A DNA stretch of 57,133 bases, from assembly GCA_938002085.1 (NCBI GenBank), contig CALLAT010000164.1:1-57133 (forward strand), given 5' to 3'. Positions 44,898 to 54,103 of the stretch are shown here, one piece after another. Source of the DNA: an uncultured Pseudanabaenaceae cyanobacterium (GTDB taxonomy: Bacteria > Cyanobacteriota > Cyanobacteriia > PCC-9006 > JAAUQQ01). The stretch's first letter is position 1, and every line of letters starts with the position of its first letter. The notes beneath the pieces were generated by a model. The model was not told the DNA's origin. It did no database searches and saw only the letters and a program-made list of their open reading frames with translations. The translations under genes were made by a program, and so were the position numbers.

Positions 44898-46049
44898 CTA
44901 TGACGCCCGCAGCGCTGCCACGCTTGCTTTGACATGCTCAGCCACTTGGTCAATCTCAGCCTCAGTCGTAAAGCGACCCAGGCCAAAGCGAATCGAAGCA
45001 TAGGCCAACGCATCATCACGACCCAGGGCAGTCAGCACATGGGAAGGCTCAATCTTGGCGGAAGTACAGGCTGAGCCCAAGGAAACCGCCACAACGGGTT
45101 GTAAAGCCAACAAAAGTGCTTGCCCATCAACATCTTCGAAGCTGAGGTTCAAGTTCCCCGACAAACGCTGACTCGAATGGCCATTGAGCTGAATGCCTTC
45201 CAGGGTGAGGAGAGCGTTGTAGAGGCGATCGCGCAGTCCTCGCAATCGCTCAGCCTCCACCGCCATCTGCTCCATACCCAGCGACACCGCCTTAGCAAAG
45301 CCAACAATCTGTGGTGTATACAACGTTCCAGACCGCAGCCCTCGCTCATGACCTCCGCCATGGAGCTGAGGGGCCAGCTGCACCCTTGGAGCCTTACGCC
45401 GCACGTACAATGCCCCAATGCCTTTGGGACCATAGACCTTGTGGGCCGTGAGAGACATCAGGCTGATGTTCATTGTTTGAACATCTAGGGGGATTTTGGC
45501 GATCGCCTGGGCCGCATCGGTATGGAACAGAACCTGATGCTCCCGACAGATCGCACCAATCTCCGCCAAGGGCTGCAACACCCCAATCTCGTTATTCGCC
45601 GCCATCACTGAGACTAGGACCGTATCATCGCGAAAAGCGGCCTTTAGCTTGCCCAGGTCCAGCAGTCCATCCGCCTCCACCGGCAGCAGCGTAATCTCAA
45701 ACCCCAGCGTCTTCAGGTAGCGCAGTGGGTCCAGCACCGCATTGTGCTCCGTCACCACCGAAATCATATGGCGGCCTTTAGCCAAGTTAGCCTCCGCAGC
45801 CCCCTTAATCGCCAGATTATTCGCCTCCGTCGCCCCGCTGGTAAAGACAATCTCCTCAGGACGGGCATTGATCGCAGCGGCCAATTGCTCCCGCGCCAGC
45901 TTCACCGCCGCCTCCGCCTCCCAGCCATAGCTGTGGCTATTGCTAGCCGGATTGCCAAAGGACTCGGTGAAAAAGGGCAGCATCGCCTCTAGCACCGCAG
46001 GGTCCAGCGGAGTGGTGGAATGGCAATCCAAGTAGATGGGGCGATGCAT
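44898..46049 (-). CDS. Cysteine desulfurase (IscS/NifS family)
   Basis: The 383-residue PLP enzyme removes sulfur from cysteine for iron-sulfur clusters and thio-modified tRNA. It shows YLDCHSTTPLDPAVL, FTSGATEANNLAIKG, the HTDAAQAIAKIPLD segment, the PLP-binding Lys in LTAHKVYGPKGIGALYV, GGGHERGLRSGT and the mobile-loop Cys in SLGSACTSAKIEPS. The short loop with GSACTS and the length fit class I (IscS/NifS). It is alone here; no iscU or nif genes are nearby, so I do not assign iscS or nifS. The start is ATG 46049. Confidence 0.94.
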   Translation of the reverse strand: MHRPIYLDCHSTTPLDPAVLEAMLPFFTESFGNPASNSHSYGWEAEAAVKLAREQLAAAINARPEEIVFTSGATEANNLAIKGAAEANLAKGRHMISVVTEHNAVLDPLRYLKTLGFEITLLPVEADGLLDLGKLKAAFRDDTVLVSVMAANNEIGVLQPLAEIGAICREHQVLFHTDAAQAIAKIPLDVQTMNISLMSLTAHKVYGPKGIGALYVRRKAPRVQLAPQLHGGGHERGLRSGTLYTPQIVGFAKAVSLGMEQMAVEAERLRGLRDRLYNALLTLEGIQLNGHSSQRLSGNLNLSFEDVDGQALLLALQPVVAVSLGSACTSAKIEPSHVLTALGRDDALAYASIRFGLGRFTTEAEIDQVAEHVKASVAALRAS

Positions 46050-46170
46050 AGGCGCAGGCTGAAGAGGGGGTAGGCCTCAAGGGTAACGAAGATTCGCCAT
46101 GGCAATTGCCAGAACTGGGGATTAGCGGCGGGGATGCGATCGCCCCCTCCTGAGCCCCTTCTGAACTCCA

Positions 46171-46385
46171 TTAATACCAACCTGAGTTCGACAAATTTAA
46201 GTCTGGCTTGGCTCTGCCACCGTGAGCTAAAGTTCACGGCTCAAAGCTCAAGTCCGTTAAAACGGACTGAACAGCCCACCAGCAAGAGCGAAAGCCCACT
46301 GAAGTGGGCTTTCGCTCTTGCTGGGAATTCATTCCCAGACTGCTTCGCAAGTGCTTGTTCGAGCTGTCGAACTCAGGTTAATACC
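46171..46385. mobile_element. MITE-like non-autonomous element with 8-bp flanking repeat
   Basis: 15-bp perfect terminal inverted repeats, AACCTGAGTTCGACA at 46179-46193 and its complement at 46365-46379, bound about 200 bases. TTAATACC flanks the element on both sides (46171-46178 and 46378-46385), as expected for a target-site duplication. Inside are a perfect 22-bp hairpin (46279-46300 with 46303-46324), AGTCCGTT/AACGGACT (46251-46268) and CCGTGA/TCACGG hairpins. No ORF is present. Confidence 0.75.
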
Positions 46386-46795
46386 CACATCTACTCCCTC
46401 AACAGCCCCAATCGAGTCCCATCAAAGTCAGCTCAACAAGCACTCGATAATATCACAGGGTTCAGTCGACAAAACTTTCTTAAAGTTTCGCGTAAATGCA
46501 GTTACCTACTCAGGGTTAGTTTCTCCCCTAGAGAAAAGGGAGTCAGCAAGCTCAAGGAGGCTATAGTCACTGGCCCCAAAGGCCATTGAGCGATTCCACC
46601 GATAGAGAAGCAGCGAATCAAACTCTATGAAAGCTGCTCCTACGGAGAAGGTTTTCAGATCAAGTTTTGAGCACCAAATTCAGAGTAGATTACATGCTCT
46701 CTGAGCTCAACCTTGACCTGATCTAGCCAGCCTCAACTTGCCAGCAACGGCGATATTAATCGCCTCCAAAAACCGAACTCAGGGTTACTTTCTTA
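46386..46795. other. Intergenic region upstream of the RTX-type gene
   Basis: The 410 bases after the MITE-like element hold no gene of coding quality. They must contain the promoter of the RTX-type gene at 46796. A ribosome site is not obvious before ATG 46796. Confidence 0.4.
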
Positions 46796-48181
46796 ATGAA
46801 AACGGCTTCACTCAGCGAGCCTCTTTCCCAAGAGGTCACAGTCACAAAGGAATTTCTCACCAATCCAGGTCGATTTGGCATTGACCCCAATGCCGCCAGC
46901 CCACCGGGCAAGTCCAATCCCCTCAACAGCCTCAGACGCAACTTTTCCAATGCCCTCGGCGCGTCTCGCACAAAACCTGCCGACCTCGAAAAGTCCTTCC
47001 GTCGCATTAACTTACTCCTCGGCACTAACCGCGCAGAACGCCTCCAAGGCGAAGGCCGTAGCGATGTCATCCTCGGCTTCGGTGGCAACGATCTCATTCG
47101 GGGCTTCGGTGGCAATGACTACCTCTTTGGCGGCAACGGAAAGGATACGGTCTTTGGCGGCAAGGGCAATGACTACCTCTTTGGCGGCAACGGAGCTGAT
47201 GTGCTCTTCGGCGAGGAGGGCAACGACAGACTCTATGGCGGCAACGGCAAAGATAAAGTCTTCGGCGGAGAGGGCCGAGACATTCTTTATCACAGTGCAG
47301 GGGATGACTTCCTCAATGGCGGCGACGGCATCGACACCGCAAATTATCGCGATGCAAACCAAGCCATCACCTTTGCCAGCAAAGCCAGCCTGAAAGAGGA
47401 AGAGCTTCCGGCAAGTCCCTATGGACCCAACACAGAGCTACGCCCCAAGCTGGATTTTCAGGTCAAGCTGAACGGCTCTACCGATGAACTCGTGAACATG
47501 GAGACCGTCGTCGGACCGTCGGGGAAGGCGAACACCCTGGACTTCTCTAGCTTTGCGGAAGGTCGCTTTAGCAATCGCTTTACGCCCCGCTCCATTCAGG
47601 TGATTAGTAGCGTCAATAGCCTCAGCGTCAACTTGCAGACCCAGCTTGTCAAAAGTCGAGGCTCCCGAGGCAGTATCAATAACTTCACTGTCAAGAACTT
47701 CGTCAACGTGATTGGTTCAATCAACCGAGATACCTTGATTGGCAATCAGCAGGACAACTTACTGGATGCAGGCCGAGGTGGCTTTGGTCAGGGGGATGTG
47801 CTTGATGGCAAGGGCGGTAAAGACACGCTCATTGCAGGCAATCTTGGAACGACGACGATGACTGGCGGTAGCCATGCCGATACCTTCCGTCTGCGCTCCG
47901 AGCCTCCCGCAATCCCATTCCCTCGTTTCCCCTTCGCTCGCTTCCAAGCCAATACCATCACGGACTTCAAGAGCGGCCAAGATCGCATCGAGATTCAGCG
48001 TGACGGTCTGCTCTCCGAGGATATTTCTCTGGGACAGCTGGACAGCAGCCAGTTTGGCAACGCGGTGAGCTTCGACAGCAGTACCAACGTCCTCAGCGTG
48101 ACCCAGGGCAGTCGCACCCAGGCGATCGCCAATCTCCAAGACGGAGCCACGGTGACTGCTAGAGACATTTACATCGTCTAA
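46796..48181 (+). CDS. RTX-type calcium-binding repeat protein
   Basis: A 461-residue protein. Residues about 85-180 contain about eight nonapeptide repeats of the Ca-binding GGxGxDxLx type (GFGGNDLIRGFGGNDYLFGG, GNGKDTVFGGKGND, and so on), forming a beta-roll. The C-terminal third repeats the theme loosely (GKGGKDTLIAGN, TMTGGSHADTFRL) and has the frequent RTX end ANTITDFKSGQDRIEI. No N-terminal signal peptide is seen, consistent with type I secretion, though no secretion genes are adjacent. Possible roles are adhesion or surface structure; no enzyme domain is present. A terminator follows. Confidence 0.87.
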   Translation: MKTASLSEPLSQEVTVTKEFLTNPGRFGIDPNAASPPGKSNPLNSLRRNFSNALGASRTKPADLEKSFRRINLLLGTNRAERLQGEGRSDVILGFGGNDLIRGFGGNDYLFGGNGKDTVFGGKGNDYLFGGNGADVLFGEEGNDRLYGGNGKDKVFGGEGRDILYHSAGDDFLNGGDGIDTANYRDANQAITFASKASLKEEELPASPYGPNTELRPKLDFQVKLNGSTDELVNMETVVGPSGKANTLDFSSFAEGRFSNRFTPRSIQVISSVNSLSVNLQTQLVKSRGSRGSINNFTVKNFVNVIGSINRDTLIGNQQDNLLDAGRGGFGQGDVLDGKGGKDTLIAGNLGTTTMTGGSHADTFRLRSEPPAIPFPRFPFARFQANTITDFKSGQDRIEIQRDGLLSEDISLGQLDSSQFGNAVSFDSSTNVLSVTQGSRTQAIANLQDGATVTARDIYIV

Positions 48182-48217
48182 GCTGCCCCCACAACTGTCT
48201 CTAAACCCAACCCACTG

Positions 48218-48252
48218 GGCCGCTTATCCATTAATGGCTAGCGGCCTTTCTT
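48218..48252 (+). terminator. Intrinsic terminator after the RTX-type gene
   Basis: GGCCGCT (48218-48224) pairs with AGCGGCC (48240-48246); an inner CCATTAATGG stem lies in the loop and TTTCTT follows. It overlaps the 3' end of the convergent hydrolase gene at 48251. Confidence 0.6.
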
Positions 48253-49279
48253 ATGACCGAGGCTGGGTCTCAGCCAGTTGCTCCAGCAAATACTGCACCA
48301 CCTCCACCATGACCTGGGGTTCATCGGTCCAGACAAAGTGACTGCTGGCAGGAGCTTCTAAAACCCGGCAATTGCTGGAGAGCTGAGCTAGGCGATCGTG
48401 GATGCGATCGCGCAACCGATCAATCTCCCGCAACGGAATCACAAAGGTCCACCAGGAGCGATGGAAAAACGTCTTGGACTTGATACTCACCATGGGTAAG
48501 TCACCCAGGGGGGGCTGGGAATCTCCCTCAGCCTGCTCACCAGCAGCGGCCTGCAACTGCCTGCCGCTCTGGTCAATGCGCCAAATCTCCCGCGCCATGG
48601 TGAACCAATGTTTGGGCCTCGCCATACTGCGCTTAATGGGTGCCAACTGCGCCTTGCTGAACTGCCGCAGCTCCGGCTTAAACAGCTCGAACGCGCCCAG
48701 CAGTTGTAACAGCCGAACCAGGCCCAAAGCGCTGCCCACTGTCGCCACCATAAACCCCGCCCAAAACAGCAACTTCAAGAGCTGAATCGTCCAGGGCATC
48801 TGCAACATTTCCGCCTCATGCAACCCATCCGTCAGCACCAGTCCCGCCACCTTCTCTGGATGGCGATGGGCATAGAGCCGCATATGGTAACTCCCCAGGG
48901 AATCCCCCACCAGCAAATAGGGCGGTGCAATTCCGGCAGCCGTTAGGGCGGCATCAATATCGGCGATCGCCTCCTCCGCCGTTGCCGCCTTCGGGCTAAT
49001 ACCACTCCAGCCATAGCCCGCCCGGTCATAGAAAATAGTCTGGCTCAACTGGGCCAACTCATCCACCAGCAAATAGCCTTCCACCCCGCCCAAGCTGTGG
49101 GCCACCACAATGGCGGGCACCTCAGCCGTCGGCCGCTCTCCCCGCACCACCAGATGAAACCGACGCCCACTCAAATCGGCCCACTGCCCCGGCTGGGCTC
49201 GCCGACTCTCCCAGCCACAACTTACGAGTTGATAGATTGTCGTCGCCGTCAAAGCGATCGCTCGCCAACTGATAACCAT
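48251..49279 (-). CDS. Alpha/beta hydrolase
   Basis: A 342-residue alpha/beta-fold hydrolase. An N-terminal hydrophobic stretch (AIALTATTIYQLVSC) may be a signal or anchor. The fold shows IVVAHSLGGVEGYLLV, the FYDRAGYGWSG strand, the nucleophile elbow LLVGDSLGSYHMRLYAHRHPEKVAGLVLTDG (Ser in GDSLG), and a late catalytic His in SSHFVWTDEP. A hydrophobic helical lid lies between. The substrate is unknown. The start is ATG 49279; galE is divergent. Confidence 0.85.
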   Translation of the reverse strand: MVISWRAIALTATTIYQLVSCGWESRRAQPGQWADLSGRRFHLVVRGERPTAEVPAIVVAHSLGGVEGYLLVDELAQLSQTIFYDRAGYGWSGISPKAATAEEAIADIDAALTAAGIAPPYLLVGDSLGSYHMRLYAHRHPEKVAGLVLTDGLHEAEMLQMPWTIQLLKLLFWAGFMVATVGSALGLVRLLQLLGAFELFKPELRQFSKAQLAPIKRSMARPKHWFTMAREIWRIDQSGRQLQAAAGEQAEGDSQPPLGDLPMVSIKSKTFFHRSWWTFVIPLREIDRLRDRIHDRLAQLSSNCRVLEAPASSHFVWTDEPQVMVEVVQYLLEQLAETQPRS

Positions 49280-49359
49280 TGGGCATTCAGAACCGTGAAC
49301 AGGGCAAAATGACTATAGATCAATCTAATTGGGGGGCGCTTGCTCGGTCAGCCTTCCTG

Positions 49360-49420
49360 GGTGAAGCTTCACCGAATGCTCTCCGGGGTTTAATCTGCAA
49401 TGGAGAGACCAGGGTATAAA
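49360..49420 (+). promoter_or_regulatory. Possible galE promoter region with palindrome
   Basis: A perfect 14-bp palindrome GGTGAAGCTTCACC (49360-49373) stands about 40 bases upstream of a TATAAA box (49415-49420). The palindrome could be an operator and the box a -10 element; no -35 is clear. Weak evidence. Confidence 0.3.
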
Positions 49421-49490
49421 AGCATCCTCCCTCCCGCTTCCCCATACAATCGGGAAACATAATTTTTATTCGTTGGTACTAAATATAAAA

Positions 49491-50492
49491 ATGGCGAGTT
49501 CTTCCAAGTCCCAAATTCTAGTCGTGGGCGGCGCAGGCTACATCGGCTCCCATACTGTGAAGCAGCTTATGGCAGCAGGCCATGATGTGGTCGTACTCGA
49601 CAACCTCGTCTATGGCCACAAGGACATTCTTGATTCAGCGCTGAAGGTGGAGTTCATTGAAGGAGACATTGGCGATCGCCCCCTCCTTGACAAAATCTTT
49701 GCCACCCATGACATCGGCGCAGTCATGCACTTCGCCGCCTATGCCTACGTCGGCGAATCCGTCACAGCACCTGCCAAGTATTACCAAAACAACGTCGTTG
49801 CCACCCTCAGCCTGCTCGATGCCATGGTGGCCGCCGAGGTGAAGAACTTCGTCTTCTCCTCCACCTGCGCCTCCTACGGCGTCCCCCAAACCATCCCCAT
49901 TCCCGAGGAACACCCTCAAAATCCCATCAATCCCTACGGTGCCACCAAGCTCATGGTGGAGCGCATCCTCCAGGACTACGGCCCCGCCTATGGCCTCAAT
50001 TCCATTATTTTCCGCTACTTCAACGCCGCCGGAGCCGACCCCGAAGGCATGTTGGGCGAAGACCACAACCCAGAGACCCACCTCATTCCCCTCACCCTCC
50101 AAACGGCCCTGGGCATCCGCGACAACATCGCGATCTTTGGCACGGACTACCCCACCGAAGACGGCACCTGCGTTCGCGACTACATCCACGTCTGTGACCT
50201 AGCCGATGCCCATATCCTTGGCGTAGAGCACTTGCTCAACGGTGGCGAGAGCGACATCTTCAACCTGGGCAACGGTCTGGGCTTCTCAGTCAAACAAGTG
50301 ATCGAGTCAGCCCGTCGCGTGACTGGCAAAGAGATCATCGCCATTGAACAAGATCGCCGTGCAGGCGACCCCCCAGCATTGATTGGCAGCGCTGATAAAG
50401 CCCGCAGCAAGCTGGGCTGGAATCCTCAGTACGCAGATATTGATCAGATCATGACCCATGCCTGGCAGTGGCATCAAAAGCGCCACGGCTAA
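49491..50492 (+). CDS. galE: UDP-glucose 4-epimerase
   Basis: The 333-residue short-chain dehydrogenase-type enzyme interconverts UDP-glucose and UDP-galactose for polysaccharide synthesis. It has the NAD-binding GGAGYIGSHTVKQL, FIEGDIGDRPLL, the FAAYAYVGESV segment, the catalytic set SSTCASYG and YGATKLMVE (Ser, Tyr, Lys), and RYFNAAGADPEG. ATG 49491 is chosen over the in-frame TTG at 49473. It is the last gene with a HIP1 octamer before the A+T-rich island on its right. Confidence 0.95.
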   Translation: MASSSKSQILVVGGAGYIGSHTVKQLMAAGHDVVVLDNLVYGHKDILDSALKVEFIEGDIGDRPLLDKIFATHDIGAVMHFAAYAYVGESVTAPAKYYQNNVVATLSLLDAMVAAEVKNFVFSSTCASYGVPQTIPIPEEHPQNPINPYGATKLMVERILQDYGPAYGLNSIIFRYFNAAGADPEGMLGEDHNPETHLIPLTLQTALGIRDNIAIFGTDYPTEDGTCVRDYIHVCDLADAHILGVEHLLNGGESDIFNLGNGLGFSVKQVIESARRVTGKEIIAIEQDRRAGDPPALIGSADKARSKLGWNPQYADIDQIMTHAWQWHQKRHG

Positions 50493-50853
50493 GGAAGTCC
50501 CCCAACCCCGGCGACAACCAACCCAGACCCAAACCTCCTAACAGCCTTCTAAGAGGAAACTTAGAACGTTAACCTAATGTGCATAGCCATATGAGGTTAA
50601 CGTTCTCGTCTCTAGCACAGGGTTAAGCCCTACCTCTGTAGCTCAACATCAGCAGAAGCTCGATATAAGAAAGATTTGGTGGACAAGAGGTTGAAGCAAC
50701 CACACCACAAGTATCACAATGCAGTGGCTATGGATGACTAGATCGCAAATTACATGCCCCAAACACCCACTGAGAAAACAGACAAAGCACAAGTTAAAAG
50801 TCGATTCTCAGAAAGCCTCCGAAAGCAATATAAAGACTCACAGTACTTACGAC
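50493..50853. other. Intergenic region after galE with a 13-bp inverted repeat
   Basis: AGAACGTTAACCT (50563-50575) is mirrored at 50594-50606 around an 18-base loop. It could end galE transcription, but no T run follows. The remaining bases are A+T-rich with no gene of coding quality. Confidence 0.5.
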
Positions 50854-51612
50854 TTAATCTACGGGGAAGCGAACTTCCAAGACATGTCCAGCATCCGCCA
50901 GATATCGAGCCAGAGAATAGATAAGAATAACAATTCCCAGCATTTCAAGAGACTCTTCACACAGACGAAGTAGACCTGTCATATTTCTACCATATAGAAA
51001 AAATCCTCCAGCAGACGTGCCATAAGATTCCAGCATTTCCAGACCCAAAGCACCACCAAAGTAAACGACACCAGATAGAACAAATAACGATGAGTACCTA
51101 GCTGGAAGTCTGCGGAAAAAAGGAATATAAACCAAGGCTAAAACGAACATAAGCGGAATATAAGGGATATACCACGTGTAACGAAATACGCCTTCACCTG
51201 TCCCAAAAGCTTGTTCAAGGAATACTCCTACGACGCCATCATGAATCATTGCAGCTTCGTCAAAGCTCATAAGAAACAAGCCAATTGCCAACCCCATCCA
51301 ACCACGCCTTCTTGATCTAGAGATCAAACTATCTTGGCGTGCTATCAACAAGCACAGAAGGCTTGCAAAGAGTAGACTAAGGGCAGAAATATATGTAGGG
51401 AAATTAGCCTCTGCCCCCATATCAAAGAAACGAAAGAAACCTGCCAGAGGAGTTGAGGCAATATCGAAAGCAGCTGAAGCAAGATGAACAACAACATGAC
51501 TCAAAACGACAACGGCAACAATCTTTAACAGAGATCGCAGGAGAGAGTTTGGAGACAAGTTTACCTGTGCCAATGAATCATAGGCATCAACTCTAGCTTG
51601 ATTTTTCAACAT
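50854..51612 (-). CDS. Unknown polytopic membrane protein
   Basis: A 252-residue protein with six to seven hydrophobic segments (IVAVVVLSHVVVHLASAAF, YISALSLLFASLLCLLIA, WMGLAIGLFLMSFDEAAMIHDG, YIPLMFVLALVYIPFF, SLFVLSGVVYFGGALGLEMLES, and SLEMLGIVILIYSLARYL). Acidic and His residues inside or next to the helices (FDEAAMIHDGVV, LGLEMLES, CEESLEMLG) could bind a metal or act in catalysis. I do not recognise the family. It is isolated on both sides by long non-coding stretches, A+T-rich, and precedes the exosortase gene in genomic order. ATG 51612 is the only early start. Confidence 0.65.
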   Translation of the reverse strand: MLKNQARVDAYDSLAQVNLSPNSLLRSLLKIVAVVVLSHVVVHLASAAFDIASTPLAGFFRFFDMGAEANFPTYISALSLLFASLLCLLIARQDSLISRSRRRGWMGLAIGLFLMSFDEAAMIHDGVVGVFLEQAFGTGEGVFRYTWYIPYIPLMFVLALVYIPFFRRLPARYSSLFVLSGVVYFGGALGLEMLESYGTSAGGFFLYGRNMTGLLRLCEESLEMLGIVILIYSLARYLADAGHVLEVRFPVD

Positions 51613-52478
51613 AAATTAGTCCTCTTTTAGTTTGATTTATCCAAGCCTCAAAGGCATTATTCAAATACAGGAATTAACAGAACACTAGAACTAAAAGCAT
51701 TAGTTCCACATGGTGCCGCGAAATGAAGAAAACAAGTAGATTAAGCCTTAGCATCCACTTAATTTTCTTCAAATTCAGAGCAAAAACCTGCATCAAAAGA
51801 ATTGACGAGAATCTAGAAAACTCATAATGAGAGTCATCTATTTCATGAAGCCTAAGGAAATAGAACGAAGCCGCTCAGTACGGCTGAAACCATAGAATAA
51901 GCATTCTCACGGTAAGGAAACTGGACATTACCGGAGGATTAATCAACAGAACCAAGCACGCAGATTTGCCACAGATACCACAATATTTAGGAAATATAAT
52001 TTGGAACAGTTTGACCTGGCTCAGCTCCATTATAGATTAATAAGTCTATATTTATCAAGTATTTTCTACTGTTTCAGCCTATTTTTTGATAGCTCAGATA
52101 GAAGAGATTAATGCGTTGCAATGCGAAGCAGAAGGGTAAAAGACAACGATAGAGTCATAAACTGAGCGTCATCGATTGTCTTCTATATTCGCGCAGCCCA
52201 AGCCCCCGCGAATACTTTATTGAGACCTTGTAAAACTCATCAGCTCCAGTAAAAGAAGCAGCAGCAATTCTATTGACCTAGACCGGCCCACAATTGTCAC
52301 ACCGAGCTAAACAAATTCTCTTCTCCCTGAAACAGCAGCAACAAGTCCAACGCCTGTTATTTTACCGGCCAAACTGAATATCGTTAGTGATGCAAGCGTA
52401 TGAGCCAACTTTGGCGACAGAGACCTAGTAGGACAAGAGAAAAGAGTCTTCTCAAACATCTAAATGAAGAGGAGAGAT
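51613..52478. other. 866-bp A+T-rich non-coding stretch
   Basis: No frame longer than 60 residues with protein character, no RNA cloverleaf and no long inverted repeat. It is one of the most A+T-rich parts of the window (for example TTAATAAGTCTATATTTATC near 52034-52053). It holds the promoter for the polytopic protein on its left and the 3' side of the exosortase gene on its right; why it is so long is unexplained. Confidence 0.5.
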
Positions 52479-53375
52479 TCAATTTTCTGGGTCAATAAGC
52501 GGCATCACAGCATAGTAATAAGCCGTAAACATAATGCTGGCAAAAATTTGCCCTCCCCAAGAATCATGCCAAAAGTGAAAGGAGTCCTCTCCCCAATACA
52601 CTGCTGCATTCGCTAACAACATAATCCTAGGAATATTGAGAATCATGGAAATAGCGACGCCTATCAACAACAAGCATAGAGTTTTCTTATAAGTCAGTTT
52701 AAAAAATAACCCAATTAACAAACTGCATCCAAAAAGAGTGAAGGCCATCGAAAAGCCTGTACAGCCCGGTCCAACTTCTACAGAGCCTTCAGGTAAGTTC
52801 AAATATTGAGCCTGGGCAACAGCTTGCTGCCCCATTGCCTTAAGTCCAATCTCTCCTAACCATGCCATCAGCCGCTCTAACGCCATATGGGGAGTGAACA
52901 AGCGAAAAATTCGAATCGCAATAAACCCCAAATTAGGATATATCGCCACTAGCAACATCAACACCGGACTCCAATAACGTTTGAAGAATCCAAGCCCCCA
53001 ATGGCTCAACGCCAAACCTAGGAGAATCCCAGCAAACACTACCGCTTGAAGCGAGATTGAGCTTCGGATCAATGGAAAAACAGCCACTCCACAGATAACT
53101 AAGCCATGACCCAATAGCTGATCTGCATCCTCAGCCACTTGGGGCTTGAGCGCAGCCCGCTGCTGCCACAACGCATATCCTCCCAGACCTAATAGCCCAA
53201 AATTCAAGACAGAGTCAGACTGCCCATCAATCACACCACGGACAATTTGAGTAAGCCAAGTGACACTGTAAAACAGGCCAATAATGCAACTTAGGGTAAT
53301 GAGAAAGCGATGAAAGCTGCTAAAGCTCATCCGCAGAGCAGAAGCTATATTTGTCTGGATTATATTAATGTCCAT
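52479..53375 (-). CDS. Cyanoexosortase (EpsH/archaeosortase family)
   Basis: A 298-residue multi-pass membrane transpeptidase-like protein. It has the three family residues in order: the catalytic Cys in SVEVGPGCTGFSM, the Arg in MILNIPRIML, and the His in FHFWHDSWGGQIF. Around these are about eight membrane helices. Exosortases process the C-terminal PEP-CTERM signal of exported proteins and are linked to exopolysaccharide loci. The adjacent HpsJ-like gene suggests a cyanoexosortase A- or C-type system, which HMM search would decide. A start at 53330 is also possible; neither has a clear ribosome site. No PEP-CTERM substrate is seen in the window. Confidence 0.85.
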   Translation of the reverse strand: MDINIIQTNIASALRMSFSSFHRFLITLSCIIGLFYSVTWLTQIVRGVIDGQSDSVLNFGLLGLGGYALWQQRAALKPQVAEDADQLLGHGLVICGVAVFPLIRSSISLQAVVFAGILLGLALSHWGLGFFKRYWSPVLMLLVAIYPNLGFIAIRIFRLFTPHMALERLMAWLGEIGLKAMGQQAVAQAQYLNLPEGSVEVGPGCTGFSMAFTLFGCSLLIGLFFKLTYKKTLCLLLIGVAISMILNIPRIMLLANAAVYWGEDSFHFWHDSWGGQIFASIMFTAYYYAVMPLIDPEN

Positions 53376-53500
53376 GGGCTTAAATCAAGCAATAAAGAGA
53401 AACAGACAGAAGCCGCTCAAGCCAAACCAATAGTCTCAAGCGATTCAGAAAGAGCAATCCAAATCACTCGCCACCCAGTGCAGACCATCAGCACCAAAAA

Positions 53501-54103
53501 CTAACGCAAGCGAGGGGGATTCGTGCCAAAACGCCCCAAACCAATCAACGCCAATCCAACAATGGCTAAGTTCCCGATACTAGAAACACCACGCTTCAGA
53601 ACTCCAGTCCTGGTATTGCCCTCAAGCGTCGTCTTTTGCAAAGAAATACGTTGGCGCAACTGCTGGAGCTGTTCTGGAGTGACCTGAGCACTCAATTCAC
53701 TATTGGCATCAATCTGAGCGAGCTGCGTTTCCGCCTGCTCCGCTTGAGCCGTAATTCGGTTAAGGGCCTGCTTTTGCAAAATGCTGCTATCTCGCATGAC
53801 CAAAACACAAGACAGAAGGAAAGCCACGCCCACAGCCATACAAAGCAGCGACAAACGCTTTCGCCACACCCGAATATCTAACAAACCTGCCAAGAGGAGA
53901 CCCGCCGCAAAGAGCAAAATAATGCTGCGGTCTGCGAGCTGCTGAACAAAGCCTGAACGCCACTCTAATGTGCCGGGGTTAGCAGGATAGCTCAATACAA
54001 AGAGATCCACGAAAAACCCAGCCAAACAAGCTAAGCCGACCAACAAGAATATAGGCTTAGCATTATAAGCAACCGCCTTAGAAGGGGACTCGACAGTTCT
54101 CAT
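53501..54103 (-). CDS. HpsJ-like, exosortase-associated membrane protein
   Basis: A 200-residue protein with membrane helices near residues 16-36, 50-68 and 82-102 and a last one near 172-190. Between them is a coiled-coil segment (ILQKQALNRITAQAEQAETQLAQID... QLQQLRQRISLQKTTLEG). This layout and the location next to the exosortase match the HpsJ-like proteins reported next to cyanoexosortases; HpsJ was first named in hormogonium polysaccharide production. ATG 54103 is the start; the exosortase gene follows after a 125-base gap in the same direction. Confidence 0.7.
   Translation of the reverse strand: MRTVESPSKAVAYNAKPIFLLVGLACLAGFFVDLFVLSYPANPGTLEWRSGFVQQLADRSIILLFAAGLLLAGLLDIRVWRKRLSLLCMAVGVAFLLSCVLVMRDSSILQKQALNRITAQAEQAETQLAQIDANSELSAQVTPEQLQQLRQRISLQKTTLEGNTRTGVLKRGVSSIGNLAIVGLALIGLGRFGTNPPRLR

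Noticed and set aside
50719..50973. Plus-strand 84-residue frame after galE
   Set aside because: It overlaps the 3' end of the minus-strand membrane protein by 120 bases and has a composition of random A+T-rich sequence.
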